Assembly (NCBI RefSeq): GCF_007644035.1
Contig: NZ_VMTV02000577.1
Location: 62,001-126,000 of the forward strand
Reading direction: 5' to 3'
Source: Vogesella mureinivorans
GTDB lineage: Bacteria; Pseudomonadota; Gammaproteobacteria; Burkholderiales; Chromobacteriaceae
DNA length: 64,000 nucleotides
Position 1 is the stretch's first letter. Every line of letters begins with the position of its first letter. This document shows positions 18,379-27,199 of this stretch, one piece after another. A model generated the notes under the pieces. It saw only the letters and a list, made by a program, of their open reading frames with translations, was not told where the DNA came from and did no database searches. The position numbers were made by a program, and so were the translations under genes.

Positions 18379-19059
18379 ATGAAGCTTTTGATTGCCGAAG
18401 ACGACGCCGTGCTGGCCGATGCGCTGCTGACCCGGCTGGACCGGCTGGGCTTTGCCACTACCCACGCCGCTGATGGCCTGCTGGCGCAGCAGCTATTGCT
18501 GGCCGAGGCATTTGATGCCGTGATTCTGGATATCGGCCTGCCAGGGCTGGATGGCCTGCAGGTATTGCGCAATGTGCGCGTGCACAAGCCCGCGCTGCCG
18601 ATTCTGATCCTTACCGCGCTGGACAGCATGGAAGACCGCGTGGCCGGGCTGGACGCCGGCGCCGACGACTACCTGGTGAAGCCATTCGAGTTTCCCGAAC
18701 TGGAAGCGCGCATCCGCGCCCTGCTGCGCCGCCACCGTGTGGCCGAGGCGGTGCGTGACGAGCTGCACTTTGCCAGCCTGCGGCTGGACCGCGCCGGCCA
18801 GCGCGTCTGGGCTGGCGAGCAGGCGCTGGACTTGTCCGCGCGCGAGCTGCAGCTGATGGATATCCTGATGGCTAACGGCGAACGTGTAGTGACCAAAGAG
18901 CAGATTGCTGGCGAGTTGGCCGCAGATGGCGAAGAAGTAGGCGTTAACGCTGTAGAAGTGTACGTGCACCGCCTGCGCAAAAAGCTGGATGGCAGCGGGG
19001 TGGGTATTCGGGCCGTGCGTGGCCTGGGCTATCTGCTGGCGGCCACCGACGACGCCTGA
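18379..19059 (+). CDS. OmpR/PhoB-family response regulator (TctD/QseB-like)
   Basis: 226 residues. Receiver domain about 1-120, with the acidic pocket EDD (7-9), phospho-acceptor Asp51 in VILDIGLPGLDG and Lys101 in DDYLVKPF. A winged-helix DNA-binding domain at about 130-222 contains SARELQLMDILMANGERVVT and VEVYVHRLRKKLD. AAGGA precedes the ATG at 18379. It lies 29 bases before its histidine kinase and directly upstream of a glucose-type ABC transporter operon, so control of that transporter is the likely role, as GltR does for the equivalent Pseudomonas operon. Direct repeats at 20645-20678 are candidate binding sites. Confidence 0.88.
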   Translation: MKLLIAEDDAVLADALLTRLDRLGFATTHAADGLLAQQLLLAEAFDAVILDIGLPGLDGLQVLRNVRVHKPALPILILTALDSMEDRVAGLDAGADDYLVKPFEFPELEARIRALLRRHRVAEAVRDELHFASLRLDRAGQRVWAGEQALDLSARELQLMDILMANGERVVTKEQIAGELAADGEEVGVNAVEVYVHRLRKKLDGSGVGIRAVRGLGYLLAATDDA

Positions 19060-19088
19060 GCCCGGCTGCGGCCAACCCTGGAGCTGCC

Positions 19089-20498
19089 ATGTCCCGCCCC
19101 CGCGAGCTTTCCCTGCGCCGCCAGCTGCTGATGTGGCTGCTGCTGCCGCAGCTGATTTTATGGCTGTCTGCCGCCTTTCTCGCCTACAACATGGCACTGG
19201 TGTACACCAACGAAGTCATCGACCGCACGCTGGCCAAATCCAGCAGCGCGCTGGCGCGCCAGGTCAAACCCTTCGGCAACGGTTTTTACGTCGACTTTCC
19301 CAGCGCCGCGCGCGACATCCTGCAGCAAGACCCGGACGACCGCGTGCACTATATGGTGAGCTCGCCGCCCGAGGCATTCCTGTTGGGCGAGCCAGCCATG
19401 CCACGCCCGCCGGCCGGTATTGCCGCCAAAGCGGGGGACAGCTTTTTCTATAATGCCCGCATGAAGGGCATGGAAGTGCGCGTCGCCGCCCAGTACCTGC
19501 TGGCCGGTACCGAAGCGCGGCCACAGCTGATGCTGGTGCAGGTAGCCAAAAGCCGTGCGCTCAGTACCGAGCTGGCCCGCAAGATCCTGTTCGACATGGG
19601 CCTGCCGCTGTTGGGCCTGATGCTGCTGACCAGCGTGCTGGTATGGGGCGGCATTAGCCGGGGCCTGTCACCGCTGCGCAGCCTGCGCCGCCGCGTGGAG
19701 GACTGCAGCGCCCGCGACCTGGCCCCCATCGAGGTAGAAAACGCCCCCAACGAAGTACGCTCGCTGACCGCCGCCATCAACAGCCTGCTGGACGAGGTGC
19801 ATGGCCAGGTGGCGCAGCAGCGGCGCTTTATTGCCGATGCCGCCCACCAGCTGCGTACCCCGCTGGCGGGGCTGAAGTCGCAAACCGAGCTGGTGCGTGC
19901 CGAGCTGCGCGAAGCCCAGCCCGACCTGCCGCTGCTGGGGCGGCAGCTGGTACAGGTAGAAACCAGCGTGGCGCGCGCCATCCGGCTGGTGAACCAGCTG
20001 CTGGCGCTGGCTCGTGCCGAGCCCGAAACCGGCCTGACCCTGCAAGCGCTGGATTTTGCTGCACTGGTGCGTGAAGTCACCACCGAAGCCGTGCCCCGCG
20101 CGTTGAGCGCCCGTATCGACCTGGGGCTGGAGGCCGAGGCCGGCAGCATGACGATACGCGGCCACGCCGGCCTGCTGCGCGAGCTGCTGGCCAACCTGCT
20201 GGACAACGCCATCCAGTACACCCCGGCTGGGGGCGAGGTCACCGTGCTGCTGCAGCGCGGTGGCCACAGTGTGTACCTGGCGGTGCAGGATAACGGCCCC
20301 GGCATCCCGCTGGCCGAGCGCGAGCGCGTGTTCGAGCGCTTTTATCGCGGCAGTGCCGAGGGCAAGGGCAAAGGCTGTGGCCTGGGCCTGGCCATCGTGC
20401 AGGAAATCGCCCGCCGCCACGGCAGCCAGCTGCTGCTGGCCGATACCCCCGGTGGCGGGCTAAGTGCCAGCCTGCAGCTGGCGCTATTGCCGGCCTAG
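19089..20498 (+). CDS. Sensor histidine kinase (TctE-like)
   Basis: 469 residues. Membrane segments at about 12-34 and 166-188 enclose a ~130-residue periplasmic sensor of the 2CSK_N/TctE type. A HAMP-like linker follows, then HisKA with the phospho-acceptor His253 in DAAHQLRTPLAG, and an ATPase domain with NLLDNAIQYTP, VQDNGPGIP and GCGLGLAIV. It forms a pair with the response regulator 29 bases upstream; the gap contains TGCGGCCAAC at 19067. The signal sensed is unknown; a sugar or gluconate-like ligand is inferred from the operon next door. Confidence 0.88.
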   Translation: MSRPRELSLRRQLLMWLLLPQLILWLSAAFLAYNMALVYTNEVIDRTLAKSSSALARQVKPFGNGFYVDFPSAARDILQQDPDDRVHYMVSSPPEAFLLGEPAMPRPPAGIAAKAGDSFFYNARMKGMEVRVAAQYLLAGTEARPQLMLVQVAKSRALSTELARKILFDMGLPLLGLMLLTSVLVWGGISRGLSPLRSLRRRVEDCSARDLAPIEVENAPNEVRSLTAAINSLLDEVHGQVAQQRRFIADAAHQLRTPLAGLKSQTELVRAELREAQPDLPLLGRQLVQVETSVARAIRLVNQLLALARAEPETGLTLQALDFAALVREVTTEAVPRALSARIDLGLEAEAGSMTIRGHAGLLRELLANLLDNAIQYTPAGGEVTVLLQRGGHSVYLAVQDNGPGIPLAERERVFERFYRGSAEGKGKGCGLGLAIVQEIARRHGSQLLLADTPGGGLSASLQLALLPA

Positions 20499-20814
20499 CA
20501 GCGGCCCTCCGTCGTGGTATCTGCACCAGCGTCGTGTAGTTGACACACTAGATTCCCCGCTATGGTGCGCTGCAATACGTGCGTCATCCCCCGTATCTGC
20601 TTGATTTGCCTGAATGTCATGCTGCCCTGCGTGCCGGCCTGGTGCAAAACTTACACTGTACGCACTCAAAACTTACACAATTCTTACGGCTTGCGGCTAT
20701 AGTTCAGCCAACTGCCAAGGCGCTGGGGAGAACAGTGTCTGCGGTTAAGCCAATAATCCGCCGCCAGGCCTGGCCGGCAAGGCGGAAACACGCATCACAA
20801 TCATGGAGATGAAC
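20499..20814 (+). promoter_or_regulatory. Regulatory region upstream of the glucose ABC transporter
   Basis: 316 bases without a gene. It holds a TTGACA at 20540-20545 with TATGGT 15 bases later, a pair of direct repeats at 20645-20678, and a TATAGT -10 hexamer at 20698-20703. No terminator is seen after the kinase gene. Confidence 0.5.
20645..20678 (+). promoter_or_regulatory. Direct repeats, candidate response-regulator site
   Basis: CAAAACTTACAC occurs at 20645-20656 and again at 20667-20678, with starts 22 bases apart (two helical turns), as expected for OmpR-family dimers. The second copy covers the position of the -35 element relative to TATAGT (20698-20703), which has no consensus -35, suggesting activator-dependent transcription. 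Confidence 0.6.
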
Positions 20815-22059
20815 ATGAAGCTGAAAAGCCTGACCATGGCCGTAATGGCCGCTACCCTGTTGCCTGCTGCCGCGTTTGCCGGTGACGTGGAAGTGCTGCA
20901 CTGGTGGACTTCCGGTGGCGAAGCCAAATCGGCCGCCGAGCTGAAAAAAATGATGACCGCCAAAGGTCACGCCTGGAAAGATTTCGCGGTAGCCGGCGGC
21001 GGTGGCGACAATGCCATGACCGCGCTGAAAACCCGTGTGGTATCCGGCAACCCGCCGACAGCTGCCCAGATCAAGGGCCCGGCTATCCAGGAATGGGGTG
21101 CCGAGGGCGTGCTGGCTGATATCGATGCCGTGGCCAAAGCCGGCAACTGGGACAAGCAGCTGCCCGTGGTAGTGAGCAATGTGATGAAGTACAAAGGCAA
21201 ATACGTTGCCGCCCCGGTAAACGTACACCGCGTGAACTGGCTGTGGGTGAACCCGGAAGCCTTCAAGAAAGCCGGCGCTACCGTACCGAAAACCTGGCCG
21301 GAATTCTTTGCGGCTGCCGACAAGCTGCAAAAAGCCGGTATCCAGCCGGTAGCCCATGGCGGCCAACCTTGGCAGGATGCCACCCTGTTTGAATCGGTAG
21401 CCCTGGGTGTGGGCGGCGCCGATTACTACCAGAAGGCTTTTGTGAAGCTGGACAAAGCCACCCTGGCTGGCCCGACCACCGTGAAGGTGTTCGAGACCAT
21501 GGCCAAGATCAAGACCTACATCGATAAAGGCGCCGCAGGCCGCGACTGGAACCTGGCTACCGCCATGGTGATCAACGGCAAGGCCGGCATGCAGTTCATG
21601 GGCGACTGGGCCAAAGGCGAATTCACTGCCGCTGGCAAGGTACCGGGTAAAGACTTTATCTGTACCGATGCACCAGGCACCCAGAACGCCTTTACCTTCA
21701 ACATCGACTCCATGGCCATGTTCCAGCAGAAATCCCCTGCTGCGGTAAAAGCCCAGGCTGACCTGGCTGCCACCATCATGAGCCCGTCGTTCCAGGAAGT
21801 ATTCAACCTGAACAAAGGCTCCATCCCGGCACGCCTGGATACCCCGATGGCCAAGTTTGACGCCTGCGCCAAGAAATCCAGCTTCGATATGAACGCTGCG
21901 GCCAAGAGCAACAAGCTGGTGCCAAGCTTTGCGCACAAAATGGCCATGCCTTCCGCTACCGAAGGTGCCATGGTGGACGTGATCTCGCAGTTCATGAACT
22001 CCAATATGACCCCGGCACAAGCGACCGAGCGTCTGGCCAAAGCCGGCGCCGTACGCTAA
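20815..22059 (+). CDS. gtsA: Glucose/sugar ABC transporter, periplasmic binding protein (GtsA-like)
   Basis: 414-residue family 1 sugar-binding protein. Signal peptide MKLKSLTMAVMAATLLPAAAFA, then DVEVLHWWTSGGEAKSAAEL, a start typical of the proteobacterial glucose/mannose-binding proteins. WPEFFAAADKLQKAGIQPVAHGGQPWQDATLFE and GDWAKGEF also match that group. Three in-frame ATGs exist (20803, 20809, 20815); GGAG at 20805-20808 favours 20815. First gene of the transporter operon. A hairpin after the stop probably keeps this gene more abundant than the permeases. Confidence 0.9.
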   Translation: MKLKSLTMAVMAATLLPAAAFAGDVEVLHWWTSGGEAKSAAELKKMMTAKGHAWKDFAVAGGGGDNAMTALKTRVVSGNPPTAAQIKGPAIQEWGAEGVLADIDAVAKAGNWDKQLPVVVSNVMKYKGKYVAAPVNVHRVNWLWVNPEAFKKAGATVPKTWPEFFAAADKLQKAGIQPVAHGGQPWQDATLFESVALGVGGADYYQKAFVKLDKATLAGPTTVKVFETMAKIKTYIDKGAAGRDWNLATAMVINGKAGMQFMGDWAKGEFTAAGKVPGKDFICTDAPGTQNAFTFNIDSMAMFQQKSPAAVKAQADLAATIMSPSFQEVFNLNKGSIPARLDTPMAKFDACAKKSSFDMNAAAKSNKLVPSFAHKMAMPSATEGAMVDVISQFMNSNMTPAQATERLAKAGAVR

Positions 22060-22066
22060 GCACCCC

Positions 22067-22091
22067 GGCCCTGCTGCCTGGCAGCAGGGCC
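22067..22091 (+). terminator. Intercistronic hairpin after the binding-protein gene
   Basis: Stem GGCCCTGCTGC/GCAGCAGGGCC (11 bp) with a CTG loop, 7 bases after the gtsA stop. It has no proper T tract, so it more likely stabilises the upstream message or attenuates than fully terminates. Confidence 0.7.
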
Positions 22092-22109
22092 GTTGCCTGA
22101 TGTTGCGCA

Positions 22110-22133
22110 CAGGCCGGTAGCCCGGCCTGTTTC
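22110..22133 (+). terminator. Second intercistronic hairpin
   Basis: Stem CAGGCCGG/CCGGCCTG with a 4-base loop followed by TTTCT. A weak attenuator between the binding-protein and permease genes. Confidence 0.55.
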
Positions 22134-22240
22134 TGCCCCCGTACCCGTTTTGCCACCATGCTGCACCCTGCGGCAGGGTAGCTTGCGGCCAACTGCCGGG
22201 CAGGGCGCGTGTTTACCGACCGAGACAGCAAGGAACACAC

Positions 22241-23143
22241 ATGTCTGCCTCCCTCTCTCAAGGCCGCCTCAGCGCGCTGGCCGACCGCTGGCTACCCAAG
22301 CTGGTACTGTCGCCCACGCTGGCCGCCAGCCTGATCTTCGTCTACGGCTTTATTGCCTGGACGGGGTGGCTATCTTTTACCGAATCCCGCCTGATGCCGC
22401 GTTACGACTGGGCAGGCTTTATGCAGTACCAGGCGCTGTTTGATAACGAGCGCTGGTGGACCGCTGCGGCCAACCTGGGCATTTTTGGCAGCCTGTTCAT
22501 TCTGTTCTGCCTGCTGGTAGGCCTGCTGATGGCCGTGCTGCTAGACCAGAAAATCCGTGCCGAAGGCGCCCTGCGCACCATTTACCTGTATCCGATGGCG
22601 CTGTCCTTCGTGGTGACCGGTACCGCGTGGAAATGGATGCTGAACCCGGACATGGGCCTGCAAAAGGTGATGAACGACCTGGGTTTTGCCAACTTTACCT
22701 TCGACTGGCTGGTGAACCCCGACATGTCCATCTACACCGTGGTGATTGCCGGTGTATGGCAAAGCTCGGGCTTTGTGATGGCGCTGTTCCTGGCCGGCCT
22801 GCGCGGCATTGACGACTCCATCATCAAAGCCGCCCAGGTAGACGGTGCCAGCCTGCCTACCATCTACCGCCGCATCCTGATCCCCAGCCTGCGCCCGGTG
22901 TTCTTCAGCGTGCTGCTGATCCTGTCGCACATTGCCATCAAGAGCTTCGACCTGGTGATGGCGCTAACCGGTGGCGGCCCGGGTACCTCGTCCGACGTAC
23001 CCGCCATCTTCATGTACCAGTTTGCCTTCACCCGTGGCCAGCTGGGCCAGGGCGCCGCGTCGGCCATGATGATGCTGTTCACCATCGTCGCCGTCCTCGT
23101 CCCGCTGATGTATATGGAAACAAGGAGTGCCAAACGTGTTTAA
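22241..23143 (+). CDS. gtsB: Sugar ABC transporter permease 1 (GtsB-like)
   Basis: 300-residue MalF/UgpA-type inner-membrane permease. Six hydrophobic segments are visible. The binding-protein-dependent permease loop (EAA motif) is IIKAAQVDGASLPTIYRRILIPSLRPV. The Shine-Dalgarno AAGGA precedes the ATG at 22241. It imports glucose or a related sugar with the neighbouring subunits. One TGCGGCCAAC motif at 22465 encodes Ala-Ala-Asn in a membrane-near segment. Confidence 0.92.
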   Translation: MSASLSQGRLSALADRWLPKLVLSPTLAASLIFVYGFIAWTGWLSFTESRLMPRYDWAGFMQYQALFDNERWWTAAANLGIFGSLFILFCLLVGLLMAVLLDQKIRAEGALRTIYLYPMALSFVVTGTAWKWMLNPDMGLQKVMNDLGFANFTFDWLVNPDMSIYTVVIAGVWQSSGFVMALFLAGLRGIDDSIIKAAQVDGASLPTIYRRILIPSLRPVFFSVLLILSHIAIKSFDLVMALTGGGPGTSSDVPAIFMYQFAFTRGQLGQGAASAMMMLFTIVAVLVPLMYMETRSAKRV

Positions 23144-24134
23144 TTCTGCAAAAAACACGGCTGTGCAGCCCGATAGCGGCGTTGCGCGCTGCTCGGGGTC
23201 CCGCCGTACTCCATGTACTGTCTCGACCCCTGCGCTGCGGGCGCCTGGCTCTCGAACCGCACAGGCCGGTTTTGTCCTGTTACCCAACCTTACCGTTGGC
23301 CGCGCGCTGGTGTACGCCGCGCTGCTCCTGATGGCCATTTACTACCTGCTGCCGCTGTACGTGATGCTGACCACCTCGTTCAAGAGCCTGGACGATATCC
23401 GCGCCGGTAACATGCTGTCGCTGCCGCAAGCCTGGCAGGGCGGGGCGTGGGTGAAAGCCTGGGCCGGGGCCTGCACCGGGGTGGAATGCAACGGCATGCA
23501 GGGCTTCTTCTGGAACTCCATCAAGATGACGCTGCCGGCCGTGGCGATCTCCACCATCCTGGGGGCGGTCAACGGCTATGTGGTGTCGATGTGGCGCTTC
23601 CGTGGCTCCGACGCGCTGTTCACCATGCTGCTGGTTGGCTGCTTCATCCCCTTCCAGGTGGTGCTGCTGCCCATGGCACAGGTACTGGGCATGCTGGGTA
23701 TTGCCAACACCACCGCCGGCCTGGTGCTGGTACACGTGGTGTACGGCACCGCGTTTACCACGCTGTTCTTCCGTAACTTTTACATCACCGTACCGGACGA
23801 GCTGGTGAAAGCCGCCCGTATCGACGGCGCCGGCTTCTGGACGATTTTCCTGCGCATCCTGCTGCCGATCTCCGGCCCGATTTTCGTGGTGTGCATCATC
23901 TGGCAGTTCACCCAGATCTGGAACGACTTCCTGTTCGGCGTGGTATTCGCCAGTGGCGAAGCCCAGCCCATTACCGTGGCGCTGAACAATCTGGTGAACA
24001 CCTCTACCGGGGTGAAGGAATACAACGTGGACATGGCCGCAGCCATTATTGCTGCGCTGCCGACTCTGTTTGTTTACATGGTTGCTGGCCGCTATTTCGT
24101 GCGTGGCCTGACAGCCGGTGCCGTGAAAGGTTAA
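23136..24134 (+). CDS. gtsC: Sugar ABC transporter permease 2 (GtsC-like)
   Basis: 332-residue MalG-type permease. The EAA loop is LVKAARIDGAGFWTIFLRILLPISGP, and six membrane segments follow a long hydrophilic N-terminus. The start is a GTG: AAGGAG at 23122-23127 points to 23136 (8-base spacing) rather than the GTG at 23127; either overlaps the end of gtsB. The first ~50 residues, rich in Ser, Arg, Pro and Ala before the first membrane helix, are longer than usual for this family. Confidence 0.9.
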   Translation: MFNSAKNTAVQPDSGVARCSGSRRTPCTVSTPALRAPGSRTAQAGFVLLPNLTVGRALVYAALLLMAIYYLLPLYVMLTTSFKSLDDIRAGNMLSLPQAWQGGAWVKAWAGACTGVECNGMQGFFWNSIKMTLPAVAISTILGAVNGYVVSMWRFRGSDALFTMLLVGCFIPFQVVLLPMAQVLGMLGIANTTAGLVLVHVVYGTAFTTLFFRNFYITVPDELVKAARIDGAGFWTIFLRILLPISGPIFVVCIIWQFTQIWNDFLFGVVFASGEAQPITVALNNLVNTSTGVKEYNVDMAAAIIAALPTLFVYMVAGRYFVRGLTAGAVKG

Positions 24135-24138
24135 TGCG

Positions 24139-25248
24139 ATGGCCGCTCTTTCCATCAACAATGTGTACAAGACTTACGCCAACGGCACCGACGTGCTCAA
24201 GGGCATTGATATCGCCATCGAAGATGGCCAGTTCCTGATTCTGGTCGGCCCATCCGGCTGCGGTAAATCCACCCTGCTGAACATGATTGCCGGCCTGGAT
24301 GACATCAGCAGTGGCGATATCGACATCGGCGGCAAACGCGTCAACGACCTGTCGCCCAAAGACCGCGACATCGCCATGGTGTTCCAGAGCTACGCGCTGT
24401 ACCCGTCGATGACCGTGCGCCAGAACATCAGCTTTGGCCTGGAAATCCGCAAGGTGGCGCAGGCCGAGATCGACGCCACGGTAAACCGTGTGGCCGAGAT
24501 GCTGCAGATCACCCACCTGCTGGACCGCAAGCCTGGCCAGATGTCCGGCGGCCAGCGCCAGCGTGTGGCCATGGGCCGCGCCCTGGCCCGTAACCCATCC
24601 ATCTTCCTGTTCGACGAGCCGCTGTCCAACCTGGACGCCAAGCTGCGCGTCGAGATGCGGACCGAAATCAAGCTGATGCACCAGCGCCTGAAATCCACCA
24701 TCGTGTACGTGACCCACGACCAGATCGAGGCCATGACGCTGGGCGACAAGATCGCCGTGATGAAAGACGGCATCGTGCAGCAGTTCGGCAGCCCGCAGGA
24801 CATCTACGACAACCCGGCCAACCTGTTTGTGGCCAGCTTCATCGGCTCGCCGTCGATGAACTTCATTCCGGCCACCGTCATCCAGACCGGCAGCGACATC
24901 GGCGTGAAAATCTGCGACGACAACGGCTGCGTGGTGCTGCCGCTGCCGCACGACAAGACCAAGCTGGCGCAGTTTGTCGGCCAGGAAGTGATCTTCGGCA
25001 TCCGCCCGGAGCAAATCACCGACGCCCGCACCGCGCACCGCGAAGGCCTGCCGGTCATGAGCTGCCACATCGACGTGATCGAGCCCACCGGCCCGGACAC
25101 CCTGGTGTTCGTGTCGCTGAACAACACCAAAGTGTGCTGCCGTACCCACCCCACCGAGGCCAAGCGCCCGGGGCAGAGCATGGAGCTGGTGTTCGACGTG
25201 TCCAAGGCGGTGCTGTTCGACCCCAAAACCGAAGCGCGGATCGTGTAA
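24139..25248 (+). CDS. Sugar ABC transporter ATP-binding protein (MalK/UgpC family)
   Basis: 369-residue ATPase of a CUT1-type transporter. Walker A GPSGCGKST, Q-loop VFQSYALYPSMTV, signature MSGGQRQRVAMGRAL, Walker B IFLFDEPLSNLDAKLR and H-loop VTHDQIEAMTL are complete. A C-terminal ~130-residue regulatory OB/TOBE domain follows (IFGIRPEQITDAR). It drives the gtsABC transporter just upstream, 4 bases after gtsC. The aldo/keto reductase start overlaps its stop. Confidence 0.95.
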   Translation: MAALSINNVYKTYANGTDVLKGIDIAIEDGQFLILVGPSGCGKSTLLNMIAGLDDISSGDIDIGGKRVNDLSPKDRDIAMVFQSYALYPSMTVRQNISFGLEIRKVAQAEIDATVNRVAEMLQITHLLDRKPGQMSGGQRQRVAMGRALARNPSIFLFDEPLSNLDAKLRVEMRTEIKLMHQRLKSTIVYVTHDQIEAMTLGDKIAVMKDGIVQQFGSPQDIYDNPANLFVASFIGSPSMNFIPATVIQTGSDIGVKICDDNGCVVLPLPHDKTKLAQFVGQEVIFGIRPEQITDARTAHREGLPVMSCHIDVIEPTGPDTLVFVSLNNTKVCCRTHPTEAKRPGQSMELVFDVSKAVLFDPKTEARIV

Positions 25249-26144
25249 TGACCACGCTGGGCACGCAAAGGTTGGCCGCACAGGGGCCGCTGCTGTCACC
25301 GGTAGCGGCTGGCGTGTGGCGCCTGAACCAATGGGGCTTTGATGACGCCGCGCTGGCCGCCTGGGTAGAACACGCCCTGGCGCTGGGCATCACCACCTTC
25401 GACCACGCCGACCTGTACGGTGGCTTCACCTGCGAAGCGCTGTTCGGCCGCTGGCTGAAGGCCAACCCCGCGCGCCGCGATGAACTGCAGCTGGTGAGCA
25501 AGTGCGGCATCAAGCCGCCCATCGCCGAGCGCGGCTGGCAAGTAAAGCACTACGACACCTCGGCGGCGCACCTCATCGCCAGTGTCGAGGCCTCGCTGCG
25601 CCACCTGGGTACCGACTACCTCGATCTGCTGCTGATCCACCGCCCCGACCCGCTGCTGGCCGCCGACGAGGTGGCCGACACCTTTCAGCGCCTGCAGCAG
25701 GCCGGCAAGGTGCGCCACTTTGGCGTGTCCAATTTCACGCCGTCGCAATACGCGCTGCTGGCCAGCCGTGTGCCGCTGGTGACCAACCAGGTAGAAGCCT
25801 CGCTGCTGCACCTGGCCCCGCTGTTCGACGGCACCTTCGACCAGTGCCAGCAGCTGCGCGTACGCCCCATGCTGTGGTCGCCGCTGGCCGGTGGCCGCGT
25901 GCTGGACGCTGCGGCCAACCCTGCGCTACACGCTGCCTTGCAGCAGGTCGCCGCCGAGCTGGGCAGCAGTCCGGCGGTGGTGGCGCTGGCCTGGCTGCTG
26001 CAGCACCCGTGCAAGCCGCTGCCCATCATCGGCTCGCGCCGCCTGGCCTCGCTGGACGACGCGGCCGCGGCCTGCCGCCTGCCGCTGGGCCGCCAGCACT
26101 GGTTTGCGCTGCTGCAAGCCGCGCGTGGCCACGAGGTGGCCTGA
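25248..26144 (+). CDS. Aldo/keto reductase
   Basis: 298-residue NAD(P)H-dependent oxidoreductase with the TIM-barrel AKR fold, YdhF-like. The catalytic tetrad is seen as Asp and Tyr in FDHADLYGGF, Lys in LQLVSKCG and His in DLLLIHRPD; the NADP-binding C-terminal part has LPIIGSRR. Its ATG overlaps the transporter ATPase stop (TAATG), so it belongs to the sugar-uptake operon; reduction or oxidation of an imported sugar is plausible but unproven. Two 10-mer motifs lie within (25271 and 25910). Confidence 0.9.
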   Translation: MTTLGTQRLAAQGPLLSPVAAGVWRLNQWGFDDAALAAWVEHALALGITTFDHADLYGGFTCEALFGRWLKANPARRDELQLVSKCGIKPPIAERGWQVKHYDTSAAHLIASVEASLRHLGTDYLDLLLIHRPDPLLAADEVADTFQRLQQAGKVRHFGVSNFTPSQYALLASRVPLVTNQVEASLLHLAPLFDGTFDQCQQLRVRPMLWSPLAGGRVLDAAANPALHAALQQVAAELGSSPAVVALAWLLQHPCKPLPIIGSRRLASLDDAAAACRLPLGRQHWFALLQAARGHEVA

Positions 26145-26193
26145 GTTTCTCTGTTGTACCGTGATGTTGATAGTTGTGTTGTACGTTGCTTGC

Positions 26194-26218
26194 GCGGCCT
26201 TCGGGCCGCTTTTTTTTT
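26194..26218 (+). terminator. Terminator of the sugar-uptake operon
   Basis: Stem GCGGCC/GGCCGC with a UUCG tetraloop followed by nine T, 50 bases after the aldo/keto reductase stop. Confidence 0.92.
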
Positions 26219-26415
26219 GTGCCACGTTTGACCGTATCGCCCGGGTACGTCTATGCACTTGTTTTGGCGAGCGGCAGCTGCGAATTTTCTGCGGAAATGA
26301 CCAGATTTTTCGTAAAAATATGCAAAAAACAGACGTGAAACGACCATTTCTTCGCAATAAGTAGCGATTGGGCCGGTGCTAAGCTTTCGACAGTTCTTCC
26401 GCTGCGAGGCGCACC

Positions 26416-27081
26416 ATGCTCTACGATATCAGCCCTTCCTTGACCACCGGCATGCCGGTCTGGCCTGGCGATACACCACTCCAGTTTCATCCGCACTGGG
26501 TACTGGAAGGCGACTGCCCGGTCAATGTGGCTCGCTTGACCCTGTCACCGCATAGCGGTGCGCACGCTGATGCGCCCTACCATTACCTGGCCAACGGTAT
26601 GCCTATCGGCGCGGTAGCGCTGCTGCCCTATCTGGGCGTGTGTCGCGTGGTGCACTGCCTGGCACACGGGCCGCAGATAAGCCTGGCGGTGCTGCAGGCC
26701 GGGCTAGCTGACACCGGGCCACTGCCGCCGCGCATCCTGCTACGCACGTATGAGCGGTTTCCGCATGAGCGCTGGGATGCGGATTTTCCCGGTATCGACC
26801 CGGCCGCTATCGACTGGCTAGCGAGCCAGGGCGTGCTGCTGATTGGCGTGGATACCGCCTCGCTTGACCCTTCCCATAGCAAAAGCCTGGCGGCACACCA
26901 CGCGGTAGCGCGCCACGGTATGGCCATTCTGGAAAACCTGGTGCTGGACACGGTCGCGCCGGGCGATTACGAACTGATTGCCTTGCCGCTGAAGCTGATG
27001 CACAGCGATGCCAGCCCGGTGCGCGCCATTTTGCGCGACCTGCCTGTTTGTGCGTCCAACGATATGTGTTCACCGGCCTAG
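26416..27081 (+). CDS. kynB: Kynurenine formamidase
   Basis: Hydrolyses N-formylkynurenine to kynurenine in tryptophan breakdown. 221 residues of the bacterial KynB (cyclase-like) family. The metal-binding signature HSGAHADAPYHYL is at about residues 49-61; SPSLTTGMPVWPGDTP at the N-terminus and VDTASLDPSHSKSL are characteristic. kynA and kynU are not in the window. An amino-acid permease follows and may import tryptophan or an aromatic product. The 200-base upstream region is markedly AT-rich, as expected for an Lrp-type regulator site, but I cannot define a site. Confidence 0.9.
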   Translation: MLYDISPSLTTGMPVWPGDTPLQFHPHWVLEGDCPVNVARLTLSPHSGAHADAPYHYLANGMPIGAVALLPYLGVCRVVHCLAHGPQISLAVLQAGLADTGPLPPRILLRTYERFPHERWDADFPGIDPAAIDWLASQGVLLIGVDTASLDPSHSKSLAAHHAVARHGMAILENLVLDTVAPGDYELIALPLKLMHSDASPVRAILRDLPVCASNDMCSPA

Positions 27082-27199
27082 TCAGCACCTGGGTGCCGGA
27101 ACCGCGCTACCCGTCCGGGTGGTATTCCCTTGAGCCACGCAACGATGCCTGAGTAGACAGGCCGGGCTCTGTCACGCATGGAGAGTATTGGAGTACAAC

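Noticed and set aside
26219-26415. Lrp/KynR binding sites upstream of kynB
   Set aside because: The region is AT-rich, but no defined palindrome or repeat could be established.
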